A stretch of DNA of 64,000 nucleotides from Paludibacteraceae bacterium. Lineage in GTDB: Bacteria > Bacteroidota > Bacteroidia > Bacteroidales > Paludibacteraceae. Both the position numbers and the translations under genes were made by a program. Positions 28,326 to 37,610 of this stretch are shown here, in pieces. How positions within the stretch are numbered: position 1 is the stretch's first letter; every line of letters starts with the position of its first letter. The notes under the pieces are model-generated. The model had not been told where the DNA came from and searched no databases. It was given only the letters and a program-made list of their open reading frames with translations. The stretch is from the NCBI GenBank assembly GCA_017391525.1, contig JAFOYE010000011.1, forward strand, positions 62,001 through 126,000. The letters are read 5' to 3'.

Positions 28326-28745
28326 TTATTTTACTTTAATTTCTGTTTCTATTTTGCATTCTCCGCGATAAAATCCTCGTCCTTCTTGAGCTTTTTCATA
28401 GCTAGCTGGATATTGAATAGAGTCGGTTTTATATTGCCCTTCTGGATCTGCAACAACAATATTGATCATATCTGTTGGGAATGCAGATTCTCGCAATTCA
28501 AACTTTCCCTCTTCATTCGTGGTAAGAGTGTCACCAATAACTCGGTTATTATATCCTTTTACAACCACTTTAGCCTCTTCTATTGGTTGGTGTTTTTTGT
28601 TTACAACTGTACCACTGATATCATATGTAGCATATGGTACGCCATAGATTGCTATTACTTTGGGATTGGTAACCGCCTTTTTAGGTGTGTTACATCCACT
28701 TAATATGGCTATAAGCCCTCCTAATAATATGTTGATCTTTTTTCT
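28326..28745 (-). CDS. Small lipoprotein with carboxypeptidase-regulatory-like fold
   Basis: From 28745 it is 139 residues. The signal ILLGGLIAILSGC gives an acylated Cys at about residue 18. The rest is one beta-sandwich of the CarboxypepD_reg type: YDISGTVVNKKHQPIEEAKVVVKGY, then DTLTTNEEGKFELRES. It resembles the putative lipoprotein found beside a radical-SAM peptide-modifying enzyme in Bacteroidales, but no such enzyme is here. It sits in the middle of the housekeeping cluster between mnmE and yicC. Confidence 0.7.
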   Translation of the reverse strand, partial: RKKINILLGGLIAILSGCNTPKKAVTNPKVIAIYGVPYATYDISGTVVNKKHQPIEEAKVVVKGYNNRVIGDTLTTNEEGKFELRESAFPTDMINIVVADPEGQYKTDSIQYPASYEKAQEGRGFYRGECKIETEIKVK

Positions 28746-28753
28746 CATATGCT

Positions 28754-30091
28754 TTATTTTCCGATACAAAATTTACTAAAAATATTATTCAATACTTCCT
28801 GTGAAGTAATATGACCTGTTATTTCTCCCAAAGCTGTGAGACAATCTTGTAAATCCATACTCAAAAATTCACCACTAATTTGCATTTGCAAGCCATCCTT
28901 TACGCGATGTATGGCATCTAATGCTTTGGATAGTGATTCGTAATGTCTTGTATTACTGATTGTGATGGCGTTGTGTGTGTTGAGTTGCTCACTTGCATAT
29001 GCTACCAACTGATCAGTGATGACTTCAATATTACCTAGTTTAGCCGATATACCTACAACGTCGTCAGTTTGACTAAACGATGGCATTAGATCCACTTTAT
29101 TATATACTGTTAACACCAATTTTTCATCAATATTGTCTATCTCGCCTAATATATCTACAGGATGTGTGGCGTCTATCAGATGAATGATTATCGTAGCGCG
29201 TTGTGCAGCTTGTCTACTACGTTCTATGCCCATATTTTCGATGGTGTCTTCTGTTTGGCGCATTCCTGCTGTATCAATAAAACGGAAGAGCATTCCTCCT
29301 AGTACCAAGGTATCCTCTATAGTGTCACGCGTTGTTCCCTGTATGTCACTGACTATAGCTCGTTCTTCACCTAGTAATGCATTGAGTAGTGTGGATTTTC
29401 CTACGTTAGGAGCACCTATAATGGCTACTGGCAGACCATTCTTAATGGCGTTACCTGTTTTGAATGAATTAGTTAAGTTGCTGATCTTCTGGTCAATCTC
29501 GTCGGCTAATTCTTCCAGTTGACTACGATCTGCAAATTCTAGTTCTTCATGATCAGCGAAGTCTAACTCCAACTCTACGAGTGAAGTGAACGTCAACAAT
29601 CTTTCACGTAGTTTAGCCAATTCTTGCGATATGCCACCGCGCAATTGGGTCAAAGCAAGATCTTTCTCTGCTTTACTTTGTGCAGCAATCAGGTCTGCCA
29701 CAGCTTCTGCTTCAGTTAGATCCATCTTACCATTGAGGAAGGCGCGTTGGGTAAATTCGCCAGCTTTAGCCAGTTGACAACCCGCATCAACGAGCCATTG
29801 GAGCAATGTTTGTTGGATATATAAACTTCCGTGGCAAGCAATCTCCACTATATCTTCACCTGTAAAAGAGTGGGGCGCACGAAACACGCTGACCAAAACT
29901 TGATCTAGTACTTCGTTATCACGAGTAATCTCTCCGTAGTGGACAGTATATGCTTTTGCCTCTGTTAGAGGTTTTCGTCCATGAAATAATTGATCCACAA
30001 TCATAATGGACCTTTCACCACTCACACGAATAACCGCTATTCCGCCGCTTCCGTATGGAGTTGATATTGCGCAGACTGTATTATTGTACAT
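28754..30091 (-). CDS. mnmE: tRNA modification GTPase MnmE
   Basis: From the ATG at 30091 the protein is 445 residues. The N-terminal formyl-THF-binding domain starts YNNTVCAISTPYGSGGIAVIRVSG. The G domain has GAPNVGKSTLLNALLG near residue 225, DTAGMR and NKVD. The C-terminal CIGK, with its essential Cys, closes the protein. With MnmG it makes the 5-carboxymethylaminomethyl group at the tRNA wobble uridine. A TTG start two codons earlier is possible; the ATG lies two bases after the prmA stop. Confidence 0.96.
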   Translation of the reverse strand: MYNNTVCAISTPYGSGGIAVIRVSGERSIMIVDQLFHGRKPLTEAKAYTVHYGEITRDNEVLDQVLVSVFRAPHSFTGEDIVEIACHGSLYIQQTLLQWLVDAGCQLAKAGEFTQRAFLNGKMDLTEAEAVADLIAAQSKAEKDLALTQLRGGISQELAKLRERLLTFTSLVELELDFADHEELEFADRSQLEELADEIDQKISNLTNSFKTGNAIKNGLPVAIIGAPNVGKSTLLNALLGEERAIVSDIQGTTRDTIEDTLVLGGMLFRFIDTAGMRQTEDTIENMGIERSRQAAQRATIIIHLIDATHPVDILGEIDNIDEKLVLTVYNKVDLMPSFSQTDDVVGISAKLGNIEVITDQLVAYASEQLNTHNAITISNTRHYESLSKALDAIHRVKDGLQMQISGEFLSMDLQDCLTALGEITGHITSQEVLNNIFSKFCIGK

Positions 30092-30093
30092 TG

Positions 30094-30870
30094 TCAATTT
30101 GTAAATCTAAGCCACTGCCATTCATTCTGGCTCCTTGTTTGGATATGTTTTAACCCCACTTGTTCAGCGGCTCTTGTCAAATAAGTAATGTCTTCTTCGT
30201 AGAATCCACTTAGCCACAACTCGCTACCTGCTTTTAGATTATTGGCATACGCGGGCATGTGATCTATGAGGATATTACGATGAATATTGGCGAGTATCAA
30301 ATCATATTTGCCATCGGGTGGGGTTGAACCTAAACACACATCCAACTCTACATTATTTGCTTGTGCATTTTCTAACGTATTATTGACACTTTTATCATCA
30401 ATATCCACAGCTACCACTTGTTTGGCACCACATTTTTTCGCCATGATACCCAATACGCCTGTACCACAACCCATATCTAACACGTCACGATGTTGATCAA
30501 ACCAACCTTGTTCCTTGGCTTCTAATAACGCTGCTATCATCATGCTTGTTGTCTCATGATGACCCGCTCCAAAGGCACAATGCGGTGTGATACATACACC
30601 GAGAGGCAGTTCCATACATTCATGTTCTGCTTCCCATTGTGCATTCCAATTGATATCTTCGCAGTGTTCTATGTTAAGTAACTCAACTCCTTCTGTATCA
30701 GCAATCAACGCCTCTATAATCTCTTGATTTTCTTCTAAGATTGCTGTCTGTATATAGGCATTTCCTCCGTCAAAAACTTCGAAACCTAAATCACAAAGCG
30801 CTTGCTCGAGCAAGTCTTGTTCCCATTCCTCTGCAAAGGAATATGCTAGATGTACTACGGAATATTGCAT
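30094..30870 (-). CDS. prmA: Ribosomal protein L11 methyltransferase
   Basis: The 258-residue protein has the PrmA hallmarks: CITPHCAFGAGHHETTSMMI near residue 92, VLDMGCGTGVLGIMAKKCGA near 125 (SAM-binding motif I) and LILANIHRNIL near 190. It trimethylates ribosomal protein L11 with SAM. It abuts mnmE downstream and the MBL-hydrolase gene upstream (eight bases). Confidence 0.94.
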   Translation of the reverse strand: MQYSVVHLAYSFAEEWEQDLLEQALCDLGFEVFDGGNAYIQTAILEENQEIIEALIADTEGVELLNIEHCEDINWNAQWEAEHECMELPLGVCITPHCAFGAGHHETTSMMIAALLEAKEQGWFDQHRDVLDMGCGTGVLGIMAKKCGAKQVVAVDIDDKSVNNTLENAQANNVELDVCLGSTPPDGKYDLILANIHRNILIDHMPAYANNLKAGSELWLSGFYEEDITYLTRAAEQVGLKHIQTRSQNEWQWLRFTN

Positions 30871-30878
30871 TTTTAATA

Positions 30879-31415
30879 TTAAAAATACGGATTATATTGT
30901 CGTTCGTGCGCAATGGATGTAGGGTATCCATGTCCAGGATATACCTTGGTCTCTTCTGGGAGGACTACTAGTTTGCGTAACGAAAGAATTAATTCGTGCA
31001 TATCACCACCAAGCAGGTCTGTACGTCCAATGGATTCTTGGAAAAGTGTATCTCCAGTAAAGAGAATGTTCTCTTCTGGCAGGTAGTAGCATACGCAATC
31101 TTCCTTGTGTCCTGGTGTACTGATTACTTGAATAGCAAACCCATCTATTGTCAGAGTACCTTCTGCAGGCTTTATGATTGCACTAAGACCATATGTCTTC
31201 TCTATAAACTCCTGTCCACAGATATGGTCTGGATGAGCATGGGTGATAAGCAGTGCCACAGGTGTCAACTGATGCAATTGGATATACTGTGCAAAACGTT
31301 GTTGCTCGCGCGTTTCGTACATACCCGCATCAATTATAACTGCCTGCTTGTGATCATTGACCAATACATAGGTACATTCCCTGTAAGGATTAAAATAGAA
31401 TGTTTCAATATTCAT
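30879..31415 (-). CDS. Metallo-beta-lactamase-fold hydrolase (glyoxalase II-like)
   Basis: The 178-residue protein has the zinc motif THAHPDH near residues 59-65, the histidine in STPGHKEDCVCY near 105, TGDTLFQESIGRTDL near 118-132 and a final PGHGYPTSI. This is the short glyoxalase-II-like group that hydrolyses thioesters; the physiological substrate is unknown. The spacer to upstream rsmG consists of CCTGAACTCCTGAACTCC words. Confidence 0.88.
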   Translation of the reverse strand: MNIETFYFNPYRECTYVLVNDHKQAVIIDAGMYETREQQRFAQYIQLHQLTPVALLITHAHPDHICGQEFIEKTYGLSAIIKPAEGTLTIDGFAIQVISTPGHKEDCVCYYLPEENILFTGDTLFQESIGRTDLLGGDMHELILSLRKLVVLPEETKVYPGHGYPTSIAHERQYNPYF

Positions 31416-31453
31416 CGCCTTCTGAATTCCTGAACTCCTGAACTCCGATTCCT

Positions 31454-32101
31454 TTACAACGGCAAATATATCACATACTTCTCTTTATACCATTCGTCTT
31501 TAAAGAAGTCTGTAATAAGTGTTTGCTCTACGTATTTTTTAAATTCATGTAGTTCGCCCTCTAGTTTTCCGCCTTTGAGTACCATCAATCCGTTTGGCAT
31601 AGCGTTTTGATGTTTCTTGCTGACATTTTTGCGAACTAATTTCACAAGGTCAGGCATTGGCATCACAGCACGGCTGATAACAAAATCAAATAGCCCTTTC
31701 TCTTCTTCTGCACGCTCTTGGATACAGCGAACATTTGTCAATCCAATGGCTTTTGCCACTTCGCTTGCTACACGCACCTTCTTTCCTATACTATCTATCA
31801 ATGTAAATTGGCAGTCAGGAAAGAGTATCGCTAATGGTATACCCGGAAAACCACCACCTGTTCCTACATCTAATAGGGTAGTGCCTGGTTCAAAGTGTAG
31901 GACCTTAGCAATAGCTAATGAGTGAATAATATGATGTGGAAACAAGTTATCAATGTCTTTACGAGATATGACATTTATCTTAGAATTCCAGTCACGGTAC
32001 AACTCTCCCAATTGGCTAAATTGCTCCATTTGTAGAGCAGTCAAGGAGAAATGCTCCTTGACTACCTCTAAACCTATTTTATCAAATTCATTGATATTCA
32101 T
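31454..32101 (-). CDS. rsmG: 16S rRNA (guanine527-N7)-methyltransferase
   Basis: The 215-residue protein shows the RsmG signature: RDWNSKINVISRKDIDNLFPHHIIHSLAI, LLDVGTGGGFPGIPLAI near residue 75, FTLIDSIGKKVRVASEVA and FVISRAVMPMPDL. It methylates G527 in 16S rRNA. It is first in the minus-strand cluster down to nadD. A repeat of CCTATAGCC words fills the gap to yebC. Confidence 0.95.
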   Translation of the reverse strand: MNINEFDKIGLEVVKEHFSLTALQMEQFSQLGELYRDWNSKINVISRKDIDNLFPHHIIHSLAIAKVLHFEPGTTLLDVGTGGGFPGIPLAILFPDCQFTLIDSIGKKVRVASEVAKAIGLTNVRCIQERAEEEKGLFDFVISRAVMPMPDLVKLVRKNVSKKHQNAMPNGLMVLKGGKLEGELHEFKKYVEQTLITDFFKDEWYKEKYVIYLPL

Positions 32102-32103
32102 AA

Positions 32104-32172
32104 CTTAGTCTATCGCCCCTTGCCTATAACCTATAGCCTATAACCGATAACCTATAGCCCGCAGGGCGTCCT
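32104..32172. repeat. CCTATAGCC / CCTATAACC word array between yebC and rsmG
   Basis: Four or more variants of a nine-base word occur in a row, ending in the palindrome GCCCGCAGGGC. The same word appears after hipA (49558-49583) and inside nadE (47726-47755). Confidence 0.7.
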
Positions 32173-32179
32173 ATTACCA

Positions 32180-32896
32180 TTAACCTAAGTTAGTAAACAC
32201 GTTTTGTACATCCTCGTCTTCCTCAATACGGTCGATGAGTTTTTGTACGGACTCCATCTCTTCGTCAGAGAGAGTTTTTGTGTCGTTAGGAATACGAACG
32301 AACTCGCAAGATTGAATCTCAAAGCCATTATCCTCCAAATATTTTTGCATTTGTGAGTATTGGTTGAAGTCACCATAAATTACGATGGTACCTTCTTCCT
32401 CGTCATGACCGAGTTCCTCTACGCCAAAGTCAATCAACTCCAACTCTAATTCGTCCAAATCAATTCCGTCTTTTGCTGAGACAGTAAAGCAAGCTTTACG
32501 GTCAAACAAGAATTGCAAACATCCTTGTGTTCCAAGACTACCACCGTGTTTGGTGAAGTAAGAACGGATATTAGCTACTGTACGCATATTGTTGTCCGTA
32601 GCGGTCTCTACAAAGATTGCTACACCATGAGGACCATATCCTTCGTAGCATATCTCTTTATATCCCTCAGATGATTTATCAGTCGCTTTCTTGATAGCGC
32701 GCTCGATGTTGTCTTTAGGCATATTCTCCTTCTTACATTGTTGCATCAATGTACGAAGACGTGGGTTGCTATCTGGATCTGGACCACCATCGCGAGCTGC
32801 CATGGTGATTTCTTTGCCTAGTTTTGTAAATACGCGGGCCATATGACCCCATCTTTTCATTTTGGTCGCTTTGCGATATTCAAACGCTCTTCCCAT
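32180..32896 (-). CDS. yebC: YebC/PmpR (TACO1) family protein
   Basis: The 238-residue protein opens GRAFEYRKATKMKRWGHMAR and includes the family signature DGGPDPDSNPRLRTLMQQCKKENMPKDNIERAI and YEGYGPHGVAIFVE. Family members were described as transcriptional regulators. Recent work on bacterial YebC2 and mitochondrial TACO1 points to a role in translating polyproline stretches at the ribosome. The gene is last in an operon behind the OmpA-repeat protein gene (four-base gap). Confidence 0.94.
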   Translation of the reverse strand: MGRAFEYRKATKMKRWGHMARVFTKLGKEITMAARDGGPDPDSNPRLRTLMQQCKKENMPKDNIERAIKKATDKSSEGYKEICYEGYGPHGVAIFVETATDNNMRTVANIRSYFTKHGGSLGTQGCLQFLFDRKACFTVSAKDGIDLDELELELIDFGVEELGHDEEEGTIVIYGDFNQYSQMQKYLEDNGFEIQSCEFVRIPNDTKTLSDEEMESVQKLIDRIEEDEDVQNVFTNLG

Positions 32897-32900
32897 ATTT

Positions 32901-35900
32901 TTATTCTTGTTTATTGTTAGGTTGATAATTATTATGTACTCGATCGTAAATAGTCTCGTATGTCACTACCTCGAATGTGATGTTAAATTCTACACGACGG
33001 TTCTTTGCACGACCCGCTTGAGTGCTATTGTCTGCAATTGGAACAGAAGGTCCATAACCTGTTGCTAACAATCGCTCTGCAGGTACACCCTTATTAACAA
33101 GGTATCTGCGAACCGCGTATGCACGACGCTCAGACAATTCAATATTGTAGTCATATTGACCTACGTTATCTGTGTGTCCTTGAACCTCGATTATATAATC
33201 AGGATTATCGATAAATATTTGTGCAATCTCGTCCAAAATCTTGTATGAACTTGGTTTGATAGTTGCCTTGTTGTGCTCAAATTGAATACCTGACATCGCT
33301 TTGTTCAACAAATTACGAACCTCACGTTTGATCTCTGGACAACCTAAGTTCTCTTTGACACCAACGATAGTAGGACAGAGGTCTTCATAGTCGTATACAC
33401 CATCACCGTCTGTGTCAAGCATACAACCATTCTCGTCTACATGATTACGTGCTTCAGCAGGAGTGTTAGGACATTTATCTAGGTAATCGTATACACCATC
33501 CTTGTCACTATCCTTAGGACATCCATGCTCGTCAATCATATTGTACATCTCAGCAGGAGTATCAGGACATTTATCCATATAGTCGTATACACCATCACCA
33601 TCGGTGTCATATACGCAACCTTTCTCATCCACATGACTACGTGCTTCTGCAGGTGTATTAGGACATTCATCTAGGTAGTCATATATTCCATCTTTGTCAG
33701 AATCCAATGGACAACCATTTTTATCTACCATACCACGTGCCTCAGCAGGTGTGTTAGGACACATATCATGGAAGTCATATACTCCGTCTTGATCGGCATC
33801 GAATGCGCAACCTTTTTCGTCTACATAGTTACGTGCTTCCTCAGGAGTATCTGGACATTGATCCAAATAATCGTATACGCCATCTTTATCAGTGTCTAAT
33901 GGACATCCATGCTCATCTATTGCACCACGAGCCTCTTCTGGAGTGTTAGGACATTGATCAATATAATCATATACACCATCTTGATCTGCATCAAATGCAC
34001 AACCATTTTCATCTACGTAATTACGTGCTTCCTCAGGAGTGTCAGGACATTGATCCTTATAGTCATATACACCATCTTTATCAGTGTCTAATGGACAACC
34101 ATTCTCATCTACCATACCATTTACCTCTGCAGGAGTATTAGGACATTGGTCAAGATAGTCATAAACACCATCTTTGTCAGAATCTAACAAGCAACCATTC
34201 TCGTCTACATAATTACGTGCTTCAGCAGGTGTGTTAGGACATTGATCTTTATAGTCATATACACCATCTTTATCAGTGTCTAATGGACAACCATTCTCAT
34301 CTACCATACCATTTACCTCTGCAGGAGTATTTGGACATTGGTCTAGATAGTCATAAACACCATCCTTGTCTGTATCTAATAGACAACCATTCTCATCTAC
34401 ATAATTGCGTGCTTCAGCAGGAGTGTTAGGACATTGATCCTTGTAGTCGTATACACCATCTTTATCGGTATCTAGTGGACAACCGTATTGGTCTACCATA
34501 CCATTTACTTCAGCAGGTGTGCTTGGACATTGATCTAGATAATCGTAAACACCATCATTATCTGAGTCTAACAAGCAACCTTTCTCATCGATATATTGAC
34601 GTGCTTCTGCAGGTGTGTTAGGACATTGATCCATATAGTCATATACACCATCTTTATCAGTGTCTGCTGGACAACCATTTTGATCCACAGTGCCGTATGC
34701 TTCAGCAGGTGTACCTGGGCATAGATCTAAGTAGTCATATACGCCATCACCATCAGTATCTAGTAGACAACCCTTCTCATCTACCAATTGACGTGCTTCA
34801 GTGGTTGTGTTAGGACACTCATCTAAGTAATCATATACACCGTCCTTGTCGCTGTCAATAGGGCAGCCGTTTTTATCTACAGAACCATAAGCCTCTGCAG
34901 GTGTGCCTGGGCATAGATCTAAGTAGTCATATACGCCATCACCATCAGTATCTAGTAGACAACCCTTCTCGTCTACTAATTGACGTGCTTCAGTAGTTGT
35001 GTTAGGACACTCATCCAAGTAATCGTATACACCGTCCTTGTCGCTGTCAATAGGGCAACCGTTTTTGTCTACAGTACCATAAGCCTCTGCAGGTGTGCCT
35101 GGGCATAGATCTAAGTAGTCATAAACACCGTCACCATCTGTGTCTAACAAGCAACCATTCTCATCTACACTATGACGTGCCTCTACAGGTGTGTTAGGAC
35201 ATTTATCCAAGTAATCGTATACACCATCTTTATCTGTATCCAATGGGCAACCTTGCTCATTAACCAAACCGTGAACCTCAGCTGCGGTGTTAGGACACAA
35301 ATCTAGATAATCATATACACCATCGTTGTCTGAATCCAATGGACAACCAAATGAATCAATAAAATTGCGTGCCTCTACAGGTGTGTTAAGACATTTATCT
35401 AAGTAATCGTATACTCCATCTTTGTCTGTATCCAACAAGCATCCTACTGAATCTACATAACCGCGAGCCTCTTCTGGAGTATCTGGACATCTGTCGATGT
35501 AGTCAAATACACCATCTTTATCAGTATCTGCTGGACAACCCACAGAATCTACATAATTACGTGCTTCTACAGGTGTGTTAGGACATTGATCCAAATAATC
35601 ATATACACCATCTTGGTCACTATCCTTAGGACAACCAGTCTCGTCTATCGTCGCATGTGCTTCTGCAGGTGTGTCTGGACATTTATCTAGATAATCGTAT
35701 ACACCATCTAAATCTGTATCTAATAGACATCCTACTGAGTCTACATAACCTACAGCTGCAGCAGGAGTATTAGGGCAGAGATCCATATGATCGTATACAT
35801 CATCGCCATCACTATCTAGAGGACAACCTGTTTCTGTCACGAAACCAGCTGCTTCAGGACGTGTATCTGGACATTCATCTAAATAATCAAGTACACCATC

Positions 35901-37595
35901 GCCATCGCTATCCAATGGACAACCAATTGAATCGATAAATCCAAATGCTGCTGATGGAGTATGTGGACATTGATCCATATAATCTGGCACTCCATCTGCA
36001 TCAGCATCCAATGGACAACCCATCTCATCTACGCGTACATTAAATGGAGTATTAGGACATACGTCTATTTTATCCCATACACCATCTTTATCTTTGTCTC
36101 TTTGTCTGTTGTTTGTACCTGCTACAATTGCTACACCAAAGGATACGTTAACACCGGTAGTCTTGTATGGCAATGGAATATCCATTTGTAAAGACTCTTC
36201 GTGGTATTTTGCGTATGAAGTAGGTACGTAGTCTGTTGCTAATGTCAACATAATTCCGTCATATGGAGCCAATGATAGAGCTGCACCTACATTGCTCCAA
36301 CGACCATTGAGGAAGGAATATGATGCTGCTAGGTTAAACCAATTTGCAGGACGGAAGGCTGCACCCAAGGTTACTTCCTCAGTGATATGAGAGTTGTAAA
36401 AACGAGTATGCGAGTATACGCCTATGCCAATACGATTCTTCCAGAAGTTAGCATCAATACCAACGTTAAGGTTGGCTGTCAACATATTGATGTATGGGAA
36501 CTCTGTCTCAATTTTATCTACATGCAAACTGTTAGCGTAACCATTGAGGTGGCCATTCAAGTCTTCCACCAATGCATCACTGTCAAATCCATCTAAATTA
36601 CCATAATTACCGTATTCTAAATCTACACCAGTAAAGGTTGTATCTACGCTGAAACTAGTATTTGCTTGACGATGCCAACGCATGAAACCCAAATCTGTTA
36701 CAGCAGCAGTGAATTGCAATTGTTCAATAGGCTTGTAGGTGAATCCCAAATCAAAAGCAACACCCATACCTGCTGGCTTGAGAACATCCTTGGCTGCATT
36801 GTAAATATCTTTAAACTTTGTGCTATTTAGATTAATTAGGCCATCCAGATTGCTAAATAATTCTGCTACATCATAATCTCCCAATTGACTAGGATCAGTT
36901 GGCACACTTGCCCAATTCAATGGAGCGGCCATCTGCAATGTACCAGTGGCTGTCGCATGTAGTGAGTCTAGTGAACTAGAGAATTGCAAGTTGTCGACCT
37001 TCAGCCCAACGTGAGCTTGTCCTACCAACACTTTTACCTTTCCACCGACTGTCCATTTGCGATTAATATTGTGTGAAAAACCTAATGCAAAATCGGTATA
37101 AGCCATTGCATTCACACCCAAAGACATTGGAGGTATATTGCCACTCATGTTATTGAGTCCAAATATAGAACTGGATATATTAGCACCAGTTACTATACGC
37201 TCTGATATGTTGATATGCAAATAACTGTTCTTCTTGATTCTAAAACCAAATCCAAACAAATTTACACTAGCATCTGCATCTACAGCAAATGTCTTTGGTC
37301 GTTTGTCCAACCAATTTGCAGGAGCATCTGGATGAAATGGAGTAATGGTTTGACCATCTGGTCCTTTAAACAAGAAGTCAGACATGGTCCAATTGTTGGT
37401 TCCTGCCCATAAACTTGTGTAACCTATTGCAGGTAAAGTTAAGTAAAATTTACTAACTGGCTGAAAAGCAGGGTTGATTGTATGACGCATAGGTGCGTTC
37501 TCCAAGAAATACAAAGTGTTGACTTGTTGTGCATTCATGCTTGATACACATGCCAAGAGAACGGCAAATAATATACTACGTAGAATCCTTTTCAT
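32901..37595 (-). CDS. Giant OmpA-family outer-membrane protein with about 29 TSP3-like repeats
   Basis: The 1564-residue protein has three parts. A signal peptide is followed by a DUF5723-type barrel region to about residue 495 (NTLYFLENAPMRHTINPAFQP at its start). Next come about 29 repeats of 32 residues (about 497-1408) of the form DTDKDGVYDYLDQCPNTP, each with Asp-rich calcium-binding DxDxDG loops and two Cys. A C-terminal OmpA peptidoglycan-binding domain (about 1430-1564) follows, with EVQGHTDNVGQYDYNIELSERRA. The repeats probably form a long stiff, Ca2+-stabilised rod between barrel and cell wall, or exposed outside (inference). Usual family members have only about 5-10 repeats. Confidence 0.9.
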   Translation of the reverse strand: MKRILRSILFAVLLACVSSMNAQQVNTLYFLENAPMRHTINPAFQPVSKFYLTLPAIGYTSLWAGTNNWTMSDFLFKGPDGQTITPFHPDAPANWLDKRPKTFAVDADASVNLFGFGFRIKKNSYLHINISERIVTGANISSSIFGLNNMSGNIPPMSLGVNAMAYTDFALGFSHNINRKWTVGGKVKVLVGQAHVGLKVDNLQFSSSLDSLHATATGTLQMAAPLNWASVPTDPSQLGDYDVAELFSNLDGLINLNSTKFKDIYNAAKDVLKPAGMGVAFDLGFTYKPIEQLQFTAAVTDLGFMRWHRQANTSFSVDTTFTGVDLEYGNYGNLDGFDSDALVEDLNGHLNGYANSLHVDKIETEFPYINMLTANLNVGIDANFWKNRIGIGVYSHTRFYNSHITEEVTLGAAFRPANWFNLAASYSFLNGRWSNVGAALSLAPYDGIMLTLATDYVPTSYAKYHEESLQMDIPLPYKTTGVNVSFGVAIVAGTNNRQRDKDKDGVWDKIDVCPNTPFNVRVDEMGCPLDADADGVPDYMDQCPHTPSAAFGFIDSIGCPLDSDGDGVLDYLDECPDTRPEAAGFVTETGCPLDSDGDDVYDHMDLCPNTPAAAVGYVDSVGCLLDTDLDGVYDYLDKCPDTPAEAHATIDETGCPKDSDQDGVYDYLDQCPNTPVEARNYVDSVGCPADTDKDGVFDYIDRCPDTPEEARGYVDSVGCLLDTDKDGVYDYLDKCLNTPVEARNFIDSFGCPLDSDNDGVYDYLDLCPNTAAEVHGLVNEQGCPLDTDKDGVYDYLDKCPNTPVEARHSVDENGCLLDTDGDGVYDYLDLCPGTPAEAYGTVDKNGCPIDSDKDGVYDYLDECPNTTTEARQLVDEKGCLLDTDGDGVYDYLDLCPGTPAEAYGSVDKNGCPIDSDKDGVYDYLDECPNTTTEARQLVDEKGCLLDTDGDGVYDYLDLCPGTPAEAYGTVDQNGCPADTDKDGVYDYMDQCPNTPAEARQYIDEKGCLLDSDNDGVYDYLDQCPSTPAEVNGMVDQYGCPLDTDKDGVYDYKDQCPNTPAEARNYVDENGCLLDTDKDGVYDYLDQCPNTPAEVNGMVDENGCPLDTDKDGVYDYKDQCPNTPAEARNYVDENGCLLDSDKDGVYDYLDQCPNTPAEVNGMVDENGCPLDTDKDGVYDYKDQCPDTPEEARNYVDENGCAFDADQDGVYDYIDQCPNTPEEARGAIDEHGCPLDTDKDGVYDYLDQCPDTPEEARNYVDEKGCAFDADQDGVYDFHDMCPNTPAEARGMVDKNGCPLDSDKDGIYDYLDECPNTPAEARSHVDEKGCVYDTDGDGVYDYMDKCPDTPAEMYNMIDEHGCPKDSDKDGVYDYLDKCPNTPAEARNHVDENGCMLDTDGDGVYDYEDLCPTIVGVKENLGCPEIKREVRNLLNKAMSGIQFEHNKATIKPSSYKILDEIAQIFIDNPDYIIEVQGHTDNVGQYDYNIELSERRAYAVRRYLVNKGVPAERLLATGYGPSVPIADNSTQAGRAKNRRVEFNITFEVVTYETIYDRVHNNYQPNNKQE
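33370..36090 (-). repeat. 96-bp coding tandem repeat array
   Basis: About 28 consecutive 96-base units encode the 32-residue TSP3-like repeats. Units 10-14 and 17-21 (counting from the N-terminus) are almost identical in alternating pairs, which points to recent duplication of two-unit (192-base) blocks. Such arrays can change length by slippage or recombination. Confidence 0.9.
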
Positions 37596-37610
37596 TGTAT
37601 TTCCTCCTTA

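Noticed and set aside
33370..36090. Regular 96-bp repeats resembling a CRISPR or satellite array
   Set aside because: They are in frame inside one open reading frame and encode calcium-binding 32-residue units; there are no unique spacers.
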